Numbered from the stretch's first letter, positions 24,626 to 36,549 are shown. The stretch: DNA of 64,000 nt from Paracentrotus lividus (GCA_940671915.1 CALNVZ010002974.1:46622627-46686626); one strand, 5' to 3'. Made by a program: numbers and translations. Notes: generated by a model not told the origin, from the sequence alone.

Positions 24626-25833
24626 AAGCTGGCAGGATTTGTATGGATGCGAAGACCTTGTCTTAGAAAGGGAAGGTTCATTAGCATTTCCTTTATGTTC
24701 CTTGTTAGGTTTCTTACACTAAACCTCACAAATAAACATTCTCTTGCGACAGACATCCAGTGAGATTCAGTTTGATGACGAAGAAGTTCTGTACAAGGTG
24801 ATTTTGACATTTAAATTTCAAAGCAATTTCTGTACATGTAAACTTTGCCCTTTTTTTCTATTATGAATTAAACGAAAAACGATAAAGTGAACTTTAAAAT
24901 CATTTATTTAATATTTCATTTTATTTTAATCTCATTTGTTTTTTGCTTCTACCGAGAAAAATGACCGACCGCCCCGGTTCCGGTTTTTGTCTTGATGCAC
25001 TATATAGGAAGTCACAGAAAACAATACCGAAAAGAAGATCATAACTCGCTGCAAGACATAGTAGTTGGTCATTATACAAAATAATGCGAGTATGATAAAG
25101 GTCAGAACGAAGGAGACAATTAACAGACAAAATAATTGCATATCAGCATGGGAAATATCAAAGATCTTGGGGCGATAATAGTATTCATATTAGAGTCATG
25201 CACACACTATCAATGTGCGCGGAACAATTGACAAAATATTACCATAGAAACCCGCAACAACGTGAAAATAACGTCCTTGTCTCATACGAAAACAAAAAAG
25301 ATAAAATCTCAAATTATATTGGCTTATTTTTGGCACACAATTAAGCTTTAAGCGATATTATCGCTCAATTTCCGTTTGTGAACGTGACGATATTGATTTA
25401 GATTTTGGTATTTTTTTATTGAACAAACACAATTGCCTTGGGGAAGATTATATTATTATTGTAACGCAAATGTTTGTCCTACCAAGGAGATTACCTCCTT
25501 GGTCCTACGCTCTTGTGATGAACACTAATGGAAATTGTTAATCCACGCAGTCACTTGTCTCACGGAAACATGGGTTGGAATAATTTCAACTTATCATTAT
25601 TTCTTTCAACTTAAAAGCAAGAATTATGATGACCGTAACTCAATTAATAATAAAATACATTATGCCTTATTAGTCACAATCATGAAAATACAAAAGAGAG
25701 GGCTTGTTGCTGAAAATATGTAAGAGTCGCACCCCTCCAAACCAAAAAATTAAAAAAATTATGGTTAACTTTGATTTTTCTATATAAATTTATATTTCAA
25801 GTTAATGTTTATTTCGATTGATCCCCCCCCCCC

Positions 25834-25871
<38 letters not shown>

Positions 25872-26417
25872 AATAAAAATTACTAATTTTTTTTTTTTTA
25901 AAGATGAAAATGGAATACACATTGTAGTGACTTGACAACATCATATTGCTAATTTCTGAAAAGCCAAACCAAGTAGGGGGAGATGCCTTTCTGTTCCTTC
26001 AATGGGTTAGGGGTGCACCCTAAGTACATACTTGTGTCACTTATATCATTTTGATATTTTGATCGTGTATGAAGCTGGGTAGTACAGATAGCTTGTAGAC
26101 GGAACGAACTAGAAATGACGGAAATATAGATTAAAGGTATACGTTTATCAATGGTGTGACGTAGAGACCGCTATTGATCTAATCTCTCTCGCGCGCGTAA
26201 ATATGTTACTTTTAGGTAAGAAAAATAATCACCATTTGACTCTGATGAATGTATAAATGTAAAATTGTTGGGAAAGTGAACATACATGGAATAGCGTCCT
26301 CTACGATTCAATCAAAGTCCGCGACCGTATGCCTTTAATCCACAAACCTCATTTCAATTTCATCATTGTAAAATAATGTTCTGTTAACAGGCATCTACAT
26401 AACTATACTACTTTTAC
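24626..26417. other. Intronic sequence (last BMP intron)
   Basis: Holds a poly-C/poly-A stretch (25826-25868) and a short hairpin ACCAAGGAG-ATTAC-CTCCTTGGT (25480-25502). No gene is recognised. Confidence 0.5.
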
Positions 26418-26500
26418 CTGCCAGTCTAGATCTTCAAAATTCACGAACATGGATTTGCGTTTGCAAAGACGCTTCCTTTTGCGAAGTCGAGAGTTAAAAT
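26418..26500 (-). CDS. bmp5-8: BMP5-8 alternative exon 5b (basic leader)
   Basis: An 83-nt exon with a strong acceptor TTTCCTTTTTTCAG|AT and donor TGGCAG|GTAAAA. It encodes DFNSRLRKRKRL, then CKRKSMFVNFEDLDWQ. In the 16 codons from Cys to Gln it differs from 5a at only two residues (Asn/Ser and Leu/Met), while eight codons differ by synonymous changes, so the core has been held by selection since an old duplication. The leader has six Arg/Lys within seven residues and resembles the basic N-terminal stretch of BMP2/4 ligands (RKRLKSSCKRH-type), which is known to bind heparan sulfate. Phases are identical to 5a. The next exon is 8.4 kb away. Confidence 0.9.
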
Positions 26501-26623
26501 CTGAAAAAAGGAAACAAAAGTTGCACAGGAATACAGACAAAGAATGAGACTGGGGGCTACAACATCGAAAGGAGAGGAGTAGGGAAAAATGGGTAAAAAA
26601 TCCCCAATTTTTGATGAGTTTAC
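26501..26623 (-). promoter_or_regulatory. 123-bp intron between alternative exons 5a and 5b
   Basis: It has valid GT (26622-26623) and AG (26501-26502) ends and a long pyrimidine tract before 5b. Joining 5a to 5b would put 5b in the wrong frame and reach a TGA at 26441-26443. An intron this short between paired exons is often seen in mutually exclusive splicing. No branch point can be fixed by eye. Confidence 0.6.
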
Positions 26624-26703
26624 CTGCCAATCAAGGTCTTCGAAATTGACGAACAAATTCTTTCGTTTACATTGCCAATCGCTATTTCGGGATGATGCAC
26701 TAT
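26624..26703 (-). CDS. bmp5-8: BMP5-8 alternative exon 5a (neutral, BMP7-like leader)
   Basis: An 80-nt exon with acceptor TTTCATATGCAG|AT and donor TGGCAG|GTAAAC. With the leftover G of exon 4 it encodes DSASSRNSDWQ, then CKRKNLFVNFEDLDWQ. The Cys is the first of the seven cystine-knot cysteines, and the core matches BMP7 CKKHELYVSFRDLGWQ. The leader resembles BMP7 NSSSDQRQA and has only one basic residue before the Cys. It enters at phase 1 and leaves at phase 0, exactly like its neighbour 5b, 123 bp downstream. It reads as the ancestral form because its leader is closer to the family. It is most likely spliced as an alternative to 5b. Confidence 0.9.
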
Positions 26704-28386
26704 CTGCATATGAAAGGGTGAAATATAAAATGGATGGAAGAAAAAATAAATAGGTGAAAGGGGGTGGGGAAACATAATCATATTCTATACTATGAGGAGA
26801 CAGTAAAAATATCTGTGAAATCATAAAGAATGATGGTGAACAAAAATAAGGTAACTTGAAAATGGATAATGAGATGCTGTTAACATGCCAATAAAATAAA
26901 TAATACTAGTGAAATTAAAACCAGAGAATATAATTATATGAAGAAAAAAAATAGGTACTGTATATTGCGTTCTAGGATTGCAGCGACGCTTTGATACGGT
27001 ATATAAGGCAGAAGAAAGGGGAAGAAATGCCGAAAACCATCAACCGACATAGGAGTACATAATGTTCTGTAATAAGATTATCAAAAGATTATACATATTA
27101 TGATTCATAAGGACCGCAATACTCAGTGATATAACTATAACGTTTAATAAAAAAAAAAGCACTTTTTTATGGTTGAATTAAAGTAAGGCTAAATGGCATT
27201 CTTTCGTTAATACATTTTTACATAATGATTAGCAAAGGTTTTTCGATAAAATGATAAATGGAAGGAAGAACTCCTCCATATGCTGTTATGGAGTTTAAAG
27301 CGTCCATAAATAAATCTGCATGTCGTAAACTCATGATAAATTACTTGGTCTTTAATGGTAGGCGTCTTGTTTGTTCTTTTTTCTCTATTGGGGATACTCT
27401 ATTGCTTCATGCAGTACGAGGTTCATAACATTCCAATAGAAATGCGTGAAAATCGATTCATGTAAGAATATTTAAAACAAATCAAGTTGACATGTTGAAA
27501 TAAAATATAATTATTATTTGGAATGCAAGAAATATTAACCTGAGACCAAGCCCAGTCTTAACTCTAAATTACCTGGGCTTTTTTCATGATTTTGCAAGCT
27601 TCAAGTCCTGGGGCGGACTTACGATCTTACCCGCAGATCGCGCGATCGCAACGAAAACTTGCACGAAGGTAGAAAATGGCATAATCTACGCGGTTGAATA
27701 AATAAAATGCACTAAATTCATATATTTGATTTTATATGAATTAATTATGCTAATCTATTGATGAAATTATACCTTTTGCTCTAATTCACTACATAAAGCT
27801 ATTACAAAGCTAATTGTTGGTAAAAATATTCTTAATAGCATTCCTAACCACTATAAATCAAATCTGGTACCAAAATCGATTTCTTATGTATGTTATTGTT
27901 TTTAAAATGTCTTATGTGTTCCTTGTTTTGGGGGGGATTTTTTTTACCTTTTTATTTCTGTTGTTTTGTCGACAAAATTTGTCTGTGACATTATTTCGGC
28001 TATAAATAGCACCAAATTAAATGACTCTTGTCAATAAAAATAAAAATAAATACTCATTTATGAATTTTGGCTGAAAACGCATTTTGTATTGACTTTTTAA
28101 ATGTAATCACGTTTTTGAGCAATTTTTTTATCTGACTCGTAATTACATAATGTTGTGTAATTTCGTAACCGCGTACCCGGGCGTCACAAATTTGGTCTCA
28201 AAAAATGCGCCAGACTTAAAAGTAAAAAGTCAGCGAGTGGCGCGGTCAAAAAAGAAATCAATCTGCGGCGAATAAATTCGCAAAAATATGCAGGGAGGCC
28301 ATAATGCCCCCCCCCCCAGGTAAGTTCGGGTTAATAATTCATTTTATTTTTTAATACAATAATTTGGGATATATCCCCAAACCTAC
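26704..28386. other. BMP intron between exon 4 and exon 5a
   Basis: 1683 nt of AT-rich DNA, with a poly-C run at about 28307-28316. Any elements choosing between 5a and 5b could lie here, but none can be identified by eye. Confidence 0.5.
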
Positions 28387-28599
28387 CTATAGAGGCGATA
28401 TCATTACTTGTATTTGGTTTTCTTGGCCTCTTTCCGCCTTTCTTTGTTCGAGATGCTGCTCGTCGATTACGCCTGAGATGGGTGTTAGTGGCAGCCAGGA
28501 CCTCGTCATTGCGTTGGAAGAAAACCACCATAAATGGCTCTACACCCTCACTATTGCCAACGCCTACTACGCCTGCATCGGTGGGATCAATGTTCTGGC
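28387..28599 (-). CDS. bmp5-8: BMP5-8 exon 4: end of prodomain, furin site, start of mature ligand
   Basis: Acceptor CTGTTCAG|GC, donor ATAG|GTAGGT, phase 1 at both ends, 213 nt. The peptide starts (G)QNIDPTDAGVVGVGNSEGVE and then PFMVVFFQRNDEVLAATNTH, aligning with BMP7 GQSINPKLAGLIG and QPFMVAFFKATEVHF. It is followed by RRNRR; RNRR (28460-28471, residues 309-312) fits the furin/proprotein convertase consensus at the position of BMP7 RSIR. The mature ligand would begin AASRTKKGGKRPRKPN, a basic leader present in both exon-5 isoforms. Intron 4 to exon 5a is 1683 nt. Confidence 0.95.
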
Positions 28600-28659
28600 C
28601 TGAACAGAAATAGGTGGGTAAACAATGAAAGGTTTAGCAATTAAAAATATACAGCGTTA

Positions 28660-29150
28660 CTTCGCGGTGACTTCTCAGAGACTCTGATATTCAGAGACGT
28701 CTCAGAGACTCCGAGACAACTCCGCGATGTAAGAAATGTCACAGCTATAATGATAGTCCACTGCCTGGACCATCCTGTATTTTGATATCAACCCTCAAAA
28801 CACCATACATGTACACACAGTACTATTTTAGCACATCAGCATGATCAAGGACTCTCAGTTGGTTTTGGCATGGATGATACTCCATGGTTTGGGGAAGTGT
28901 ATTTGTGATGGAAAGAGAAATGGTGAGAAGGTCGAGTCAATAGAGAAAGGTGAAAGATTCTAACGACCAGAGCCTGGTCTACTATAATGAACACGTTTGA
29001 TTTCCTCGCGACTCGTGAGACGTCGAGAAGACTCAGGAAATGTCTATGAGACGTCCCTGCGACTAGTTTAAAAAACCGTCTCAAACTTATTTCAAACCAT
29101 CCTCAAACTAGTCCCAAATCCGTCTCATGTCAAGTGAGATACCACCATAA
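28660..29150. repeat. GAGAC-rich dispersed repeat, copy 1
   Basis: Dense GAGAC/GTCTC words on both strands. The stretch ACACGTTTGATTTC-CGCGACTC-TGAGACGT at about 28990-29030 is also found in copy 2 at about 42580-42620. No coding content. It lies in BMP intron 3. Confidence 0.6.
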
Positions 29151-29948
29151 GTGACGTAGGAGGTAATAATAATCACGATAATATCTGTCATTTGGGCGGG
29201 AGTTTCCTGAGTTTTGAGAAAGAAAAACTACCAAACGATGGTTCTTCGGGAGGGGGTAATTTTCTTCTCACCTTTCCTTAATAATCTTTCTTATATTTGT
29301 TTGTTCCCTCTCATGCTATTCAATGGATGAAGAAAGAAGCACGGCCCATGTCTTGGTTGTTACGCCAATATAAGACGTTCATGAATGTCGATATGATTTT
29401 TGTAACATTTATTTTACAAACTATTAATTTGCATAAACTATTCCTTTTAAACATATTTGCGCAATAGACGATTGTGGTAAAGATGTTATTATATTTAAAG
29501 GGAAAGAACAAGTACAAAAACAACTCAAGGATGTCACATCCTTTATCATGCGAAAGCTTTAAGAAACCTCACAAATGCGGCAATTGTGTTTACAGGAAGC
29601 ACAGGTATAAGGCATATCGAATATATTAGGCCTATTTCTATTTTTTACATCACCTTGTTTTAGCAATTTTTGTTTTTACATAAAACACACATTTTTTTAT
29701 TTTTTTTTTTTACTTCAAATTTCTGACCTAGCTCATTAAGAAACTGCAATTGTACGTTTTCATAACGTGATAATTTACAAAGTGCATGTCATCAGCATAC
29801 TTGTTTCTAGATTAAGACTTCTCAAAGTATAACATGGGAAAATCTGGATTAGTTTCAGAACGAGCTGTTCCATATTAATCAATTAGGACAAGTTCTCTTT
29901 TTTATGACTGCTATACAAATTAATAATCCTTATAAGTTTTCTTCAAGC

Positions 29949-29973
29949 GAGAGAGAGAGAGAGAGAGAGAGAG
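29949..29973. repeat. (GA)n microsatellite
   Basis: About 12 GA units. Confidence 0.9.
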
Positions 29974-30483
29974 CGTTCTCCAAGAATATGCAACAAATCA
30001 ACCAACATGATTATTCCTTAATATTATATCACGCTTGTAAAAACTATTTGACAATAAAAGTTTGTTGATTAAAAGAGAATTTTGTCATAATATGGAACAA
30101 AATATCGTAGAGCAGTAATGCTTAAAAAAAAAAAAGATTACATTTCCTTGGTTTTAGCTGCAATCGTGTTAAGTATGACCCTGTGTCCATAATAAACTCC
30201 ATTTCCCCACCTCTATCACTTTACCCCTCACTTAGCAACGAAGCTCATTTATTGCCAGTTCAAAAATCAGTAATCATTATTGAATCTCCAGCCAGTGATG
30301 TATCAGAAACTTTAACAGCACTTTATGCGGACCCAATTACGGTTGAAGACCCGCGCCCCCTCGTGTAAACTTTCAAACAACTATACTAAGTTGGTGTCAT
30401 ACAATTTGTCATACACCCATTTCGTGTAGAGTGTCTATCCCACCTTCCCATCATTATTAGACTAATTATGCGTCAACCAAATT

Positions 30484-30829
30484 CAGTGGCGGATCCAGGA
30501 TTTCAGAATAAGGGGGGGGGGAGACACCTTTGCCCGATAGGGAGGGGGCGCCGCTGAAATTTTCATCTTTTTTTTTTTGTACAGTCAAAGAGTGGTTTTC
30601 AAATTATAGAGGGTTGGGGCATCCCATGATCCCCTGTCTAGATCTGTCAATGGTAGTCGACCGATTCGGTATTATGCAGGGACTGCGGAGCCATTTGAAG
30701 GGTCGGGATATTATTTTTTTGTTCACAAAACTGAAACGTAACAAAACCGGAAAATGACTATCATGCTTTTTGACAGCGCTCTGGCCTATCACACTCCCTC
30801 CACTTTCAAAAAACGATCCGCAGCCACTG
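30484..30829. mobile_element. MITE-like element with CAGTGGC termini
   Basis: Begins CAGTGGCGGATCC and ends GGATCG-inverted...GCCACTG. The interior is G/A-rich with poly-T. The right end is only 49 bp from the exon 3 donor. No transposase. Confidence 0.55.
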
Positions 30830-30878
30830 ATATATGAACGGGTTGGTGACCAAATGGGAGTAAAAAAAAATATTATAC

Positions 30879-31026
30879 CTTGCAAAGATTCAACCCGAAG
30901 TTGCACACCAACGTTAGCCCCTGGATATGACCGCCATGTTGAAGTTGCTGACGTCATGTCAAAGACCAGCCATCCGTGATCACCTGCACCCACAATGGTA
31001 CTGTCCAGTATATAGGTGACCTGTCA
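30879..31026 (-). CDS. bmp5-8: BMP5-8 exon 3: prodomain, with an apparent 1-base frame problem
   Basis: Encodes VTYILDSTIVGAGDHGWLVF then DMTSATSTW and GVQLRVESLQ, matching BMP7 LLDSRTLWASEEGWLVFDIT and LGLQLSVETLDG. Donor CAAG|GTATAA at 30878, phase 1. The best acceptor is ACACAG| at 31027, after a T-rich tract, and it gives the length expected from BMP7. From there, however, the exon is 148 nt, whereas the flanking phases require 149 or 146. A base seems to be missing near 31020-31021, in the G run before TCACC. An alternative acceptor (GGACAG|T, exon start 31000) restores frame with no change, but it removes the conserved ILDS part. Either the assembly lacks a base or the shorter exon is used. 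Confidence 0.85.
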
Positions 31027-31562
31027 CTGTGTATAATTATCACAGAAAAAAAAATAGGTGGATAATCATGATAGACAAAAGGTTGGGGTTTTTTTTACCA
31101 CTGACTTCTGAAAATAATACTTTGTGAAGTTTGTGAAAATTATGCCCCAAATCCCTTTGCACTTGAAATTTACAGGTATACATTAAAATGATTGAGTAGC
31201 TTTGGGGGGGGGGGGGGTTGCAAAACTGTGAGGTCTTACATGCAGTCAGTGCACGTAATAATGTGTCAAGAAAAAACCTTGAAAAATTCCTTTCCTTAGC
31301 ATCATTACATGCTTCACGATGAGTATTTTTTTTTCTTCCTCCATAGACTGCAGTGTTACTTTAAGCATACCCAGGTGCGCTTATGATTATGGTAGCAATC
31401 AGTCATCAATATCTTAGAAATTAAAAACGGCCGATTAACTTCAAAATCTCAGGCGATTCATGTCTGACCTGATGGTTTGCAATTATGATTACAGCATTAG
31501 CTGAAAGAGTAATTCATTTTCAGAACCTAAATGAAGTTAAACAATCCCTTTAAAGTACTTAC

Positions 31563-31746
31563 CCACCGCTACCACGTTCTCTCAGAAGCAGTACATCGAT
31601 TCGATACAGAGCACTTCCCTGTCCTCGCGAATCTCGAAAGACGCGCAGCTCTGCTGACGTCACCGTTTCACCTTGTGGTATCCTACCGATATCGAATCGA
31701 TATCGATGTGGACCGTGCCTTGCGATTGCCGCATCTTTGTAATGGA
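31563..31746 (-). CDS. bmp5-8: BMP5-8 exon 2: prodomain
   Basis: Acceptor GTTTACAG|TC, donor GGTGG|GTAAGT. The first two bases complete a Val codon left open by exon 1, giving VHYKDAAIARHGPHRYRFDI. The peptide continues with GRIPQGETVTSAELRVFRD and YRIDVLLLRERGSG. This aligns along its whole length with the BMP7 exon 2 peptide (RFDLSKIPEGEAVTAAEFRI, FRISVYQVLQ). The IP-GE-VT-AE-R pattern is diagnostic of the BMP prodomain core. The exon is 184 nt, enters at phase 1 and leaves at phase 2. It lies 31 kb from exon 1 and only 536 bp from exon 3. Frame and splice sites are clean. Confidence 0.95.
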
Positions 31747-32137
31747 CTGTAAACATGGAAGAAAATGGAAAAGAAGGAGGGGAAAATGTTGATCAGATTT
31801 TATTTTATACCATAGTATTTTTAAGCATATGTATCAAAGAAAACATTGGGAAAGGGTAATTAGAAAACTCTGAATGACATATTTTATACATCCAATCTCA
31901 TCAGATTAAAATTTATCTGCAGCAATTATGATCAGTAACTTTGCAATCCTTTTCAATTAACGTACAGTTGTTTTGGAATAATAGAAATATCTCGAGTGAT
32001 TAGTAGTTTGATATTTTTCTTCACTGCTCATATTGTTCGTGTGTTCACAAGTATACAAAGTAAGGCTCTGTTACAGAGCCTTGTTGTAAACCAGTTTTAA
32101 ATGCTGAACATGTTACCCTGTGTTAATAATGTGAAAT

Positions 32138-32246
32138 AAATAAATTAAAAAAAATAAATAAATAAATAAATAAATATATAAATAAATAAATAAATAAATA
32201 AGTGAATAAATAAATTAATAAAAATAAATAAATAAATAAATGTAAT
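32138..32246. repeat. (AAAT)n microsatellite
   Basis: Long run of AAAT/AATA units. The poly-Phe/Leu/Tyr ORFs on the minus strand are its translation. Confidence 0.95.
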
Positions 32247-33874
32247 AAACCGATAAACAAAAGTGTGTAAGGAAAAATAAGAATGAAGTGTTGAGCTATG
32301 TGATAAAAAAAAAACAAACAAAAACAAAAACAAAAACAAAACACAACAAATACACACACGTAACGGCGATGGCGCTGTTTATAAAAAGAACCGCCTGATA
32401 CAAAGAGTAAAGAAAAAAACATTGTGCAGAAGCGTGGCCATACCAAATTGCTAGCAGAAACTAAAGAAGGTATTTAAAAATTAGATAAGTAAATCAAATA
32501 TTGATTCCCTCTTTTATTCATTAATAACTAAACAAGTATTTCAAATGCACATCTACTCTTAAAGCGTTACGTTTGTTCTTCATTTTATGATTATGATCCA
32601 CTGTAACTTTTTTTCTCCAATGCTATCATCAAATCAACGGCGGGTTTTTCAGTTCAGTGTTTCCTCCAATATAAATATCCTACATAAATATCGAGCAATG
32701 CTCTATATTTTGTCCCATTCCATTTTTGGTTGTGTGAAGAATGTAATCTGAATAATGGCAAATTGCCTTTCCGAATGCAACCATGGCATTTCCCTCGTGC
32801 CCCTTGCTACCGACTTTAACCCATAGCAACATAAATTTAGATTCAATATGGCGGCCTCTATATCCTCAAAAATGGCGTGGGACGGAGACAAGGGTTTTCT
32901 ATACATTAGCCCCAAATCTCTTGAACTCCTTAATGGAGAAATAGTCGGAAGTTCGATTCCTTAAGTAAAATTACGTGAAGAGATTTGCTTTCAAATCACG
33001 TTTGCGATATGAATGGACTATATTATTGATTATTATGGAGTAGCCTTAATTATTTTGCTTCCACATACAAGCTCATTATTCAGTAATCATAAACTGTAAA
33101 CGAAAACGTTTGTATTTTTAGCAGGAAAAGTACAGATTTGTTCCGGTTAAACTAAATTTTGTCCCTGCTTCGGGGTGGGGGCCAAATGTCTTGAATTCCC
33201 GATTTTAGGTACTTTATACACCCCCACCCCTTGGGCGGAGCCTGCCTTATTGCACTCGAAAGGGTATACCTTTTTGGAGGAACGCCTATGATAATATCAT
33301 CCATCGAATAATCTGTCCATCTTGATTTGATAATACGTATTCAACTTAATATTTCAACTTGATATATTGCTATATTTACTCCTCTCTCCTCTTCCTCTCG
33401 TCTATATCAGTCACTTTCTGTCATTATTCCCTTTTCCTAAGTTATTTTCTTCACGTCTATAGTTCTGCTGTCACCATGTTAGAACCTATCGTTTTCATCC
33501 CTTGAGGTCGGTAAGCCCGGCCCGGTCTCTAATGATGAAATAGATACCCACTCTATAATATCCGACCGAATCCCAAATTGTGCCACAGCGTTTCTTCAGC
33601 TCTTGTCCAAATGAATTTTGATTTACCTTTCAAAACGTTTCCAAAAATGGTCGATAAACTTTTCAACTCTATCAATCTCGCGTTGTAATCCGTTTATTCT
33701 ACAAAGAACCTGAGAGAAATTGATATTGTATATCGAGAAAATCTTCGCAAAACAATTTTATGATGTCAAGCAAAAAAACAACAAAGTAGTACTTTTCCCA
33801 AAATTCTCATTTATTATGTGATTGCTATGCAAGCCAAGGTATTAAACAATCGTGACGATGCTTCGTATAAGCCC

Positions 33875-34129
33875 GCGTCACACTGTCCCGAAGTGAAGCA
33901 AGGATTGACACACGATGGAAAATTCAAATTTTACTCCAATCACGAAAGCATCGGGCCATTCGTGTACCCTTCTTGTGTTGTTCGAGTGCCATTGTGTAAC
34001 CTTCTGTAGACATCGTTCTCGATTTGGCTCTTGTTTGGTGATGACCAAGTTCGAGGCTGACTTCGCACGAACCCTAACATTTCACATTTCGTGTGTCAAT
34101 CTTTGCTCAACTTCGGGACAGTGTGACGC
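33875..34129. mobile_element. 255-bp MITE with about 40-bp inverted ends
   Basis: Left end GCGTCACACTGTCCCGAAGT, right end its reverse complement. The similarity continues inward to AGGATTGACACACG/CGTGTGTCAATCTT. No coding capacity. Target-site duplication not clear. Confidence 0.8.
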
Positions 34130-34203
34130 CACGATTAGGGATAGGGGACCACAAATCTTTTTACAATGGGAACAACCAGTAGGCTACTGTACAACGAGCC
34201 GGG

Positions 34204-36417
34204 GGGGGGGGGAGCAGTGCATCACCGTTTAACCCCCCCCCCCCTTTTTTTCCCTCTGTATCTACTCTAAATGGTCTTCGTTTTCTTTATTAATCAACAC
34301 TTCTCAATTGTTTGTATTTTTATTTGTTTTTAATCTCACTTTCTTCTAGTCGTTTTCAATTTTTTTTCACTCAATTCTTTATTGTCGATCTTAAATTTAT
34401 TATATTTCGAAACTTACGATATGTGTTATATGCATGTCCACTAAATATACCAAATAATGTCCTACGGTTATATAATCCTCTCAACTCACAATGCACCTCG
34501 TGACCCTGACTCTCGCAAGTTATCAAAATATTTACGTTTCTTTTTTTAAAGCTTTAGGTAAGAAATAAAAGAAAAAGAATAACCTTCCACTTTGCAGTCT
34601 TGGAAGTCTCCATTGTTGCCTGGATGAAAGAAGGAAACCCAAGTAAACCTTAAGAAAGCGATTGGGTTACATTACCCTGATGGGATTGACACACACGACT
34701 ACAATAAACTCCTGTTATCCCAACGGGTTAGGAGAAAGGATACCAAGCAAAGACCTTGCCTTGCAGGAAAAAACGGAAAAATAACAGTTTACAGAACGGA
34801 AGGAATCCCCATGAATACTTCGTTTGAAGAAAAAAAAAGGGGAGAAAACAACTGTGATGTACTGTATCACAGAGGGACTTCACACCAGCTTAAATATTAT
34901 TTTAAGATTGAAGATACATGAATACAGCTCATTACAATTGTCATCATGGCTATAGATTTAATAGATGCAGTCGTTCCATATTACAACTTGAATGATTACA
35001 TGACGGATGTGTATCTCTTAATCATAAATATAACATAGGGTCTCCCATGCACATAACCAGCTATTCCTGTCCCTTTTGGGCTTAAAGAAGTGTATCCTAT
35101 CAGTCCTTTCCCGTACAATAAATATAGATTTCGGAGTTTCACAGTGTTCGGAACTTCACCAAACTACAACTGAAATCGTTGGTGTATCCAGGGGGGGGGT
35201 GTGGTCGGTGTAGCCTCGACCACGCCCCCTTTTGGAGACTGAGATAAAACTAAACATGACTGAAGTAGTTCCTGACCACTCACACTGCCGTGTTTTACCC
35301 CCTGTCGATTAAATTCTGGACAGACCAGTTGAAAGCTACCGGAAGTGCAGGCCCGATGAAAAATGAAACACGCCGATTAACACAACCACGCCCATTTAGC
35401 GGTCTGACCACACCCTATTTTCTGGAAGTGTAGGAACACTTCCTGGACCGTCCCCCTGGCAACAACAATATGATCCTCTAAGGATGACTAACCGGTACAA
35501 TATGAAACTTAACCCTGTAGGACAATATCATTTATCCCGAAACTCAACCCAACAATTATCATTGTATAATGCAATAGAAAAATGGGGATTGCAGACTAAA
35601 TAAGGAAAGCTTTACAAAATGTTTCAAAAGCGGGTAATGTGAACAACGCTTGTCGGAGAATAAAGATGTATCATTACGGTTTCTAGACAGTGTCTAATTA
35701 CAAGGGCCTGAGGCGAGTTTCACCTTTCCAACGTGGCTCAGCTACACGAATAGAATGATGTCTTCATCTTGATGCAGGTGACACAAGCAATGACTGTATA
35801 GGCTACACACCAGTATATATGACCAGTGGATAAAAGATCCGCAGACATTGAACATAATTATCCAAGACAGAGTTTGTTAACCGGACTGTTAAGAAAAGAA
35901 TAAGATGCTTGTGTAGATAAACTACAAGGGGACATTTAATTTCAATTTCTACCTAAGGGATTTGATGATGAGTATGACTGTAGCAGAAGGGCACTGGAAT
36001 GCTGGAGATCAGTCAGTTTTTAGGACCAGCCCCCTCCAAATTATGAACAGAGAGAGCGGTTACCACTAAACGTTAAAATGTTATCTTTTATTTTCATTGT
36101 CATCCAGAAATGCCATATCACCTCAATTGCAATTTCGACTACATTCTATGGATCTACGACGTGTAATACTCGGTTATCTAATAATTATTTGAAGACGTAC
36201 CTCATTAACTAATGTCATAACTAATACTGCATGTACTGTCCATATTCGGATTGAATTTAAAATATTGGTGAAATCACAAGCAGATTATGTACAAATTAAT
36301 ACAATCGCTCACTTACAATTATGAAGGTCAAGTAATGAATATAAAAAATATAATTCCATAGCTTGAAGTAATCCAATCTCCCCTCAGCTCCAATTCGCCA
36401 CCGAGGGACTAGAATTT
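34204..36417. other. Intron 1 sequence without recognised features
   Basis: Poly-G at 34200-34212 and poly-C near 34233-34243. A segment at 35190-35235 has CGACCACGCCCCC in inverted arrangement with GTGTGGTCGG. No gene seen. Confidence 0.4.
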
Positions 36418-36549
36418 TCATACAAATATGCCGATGACAGCCCAATATTTTGCTTCATATCTAAGGTTTAGTCTGCTTGTACAGACCAAAAGGTGGATCA
36501 TTGGTATGTTGGTCGAGATGATCTTGTTGATGATGTTCCTCAGTTCATG

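Noticed and set aside
25480-25502. 9-bp perfect hairpin considered as a regulatory structure
   Set aside because: Too short and isolated to support a function.
32123-32446. Phe/Leu/Tyr-rich ORF resembling a membrane protein
   Set aside because: Translation of an AAAT microsatellite.
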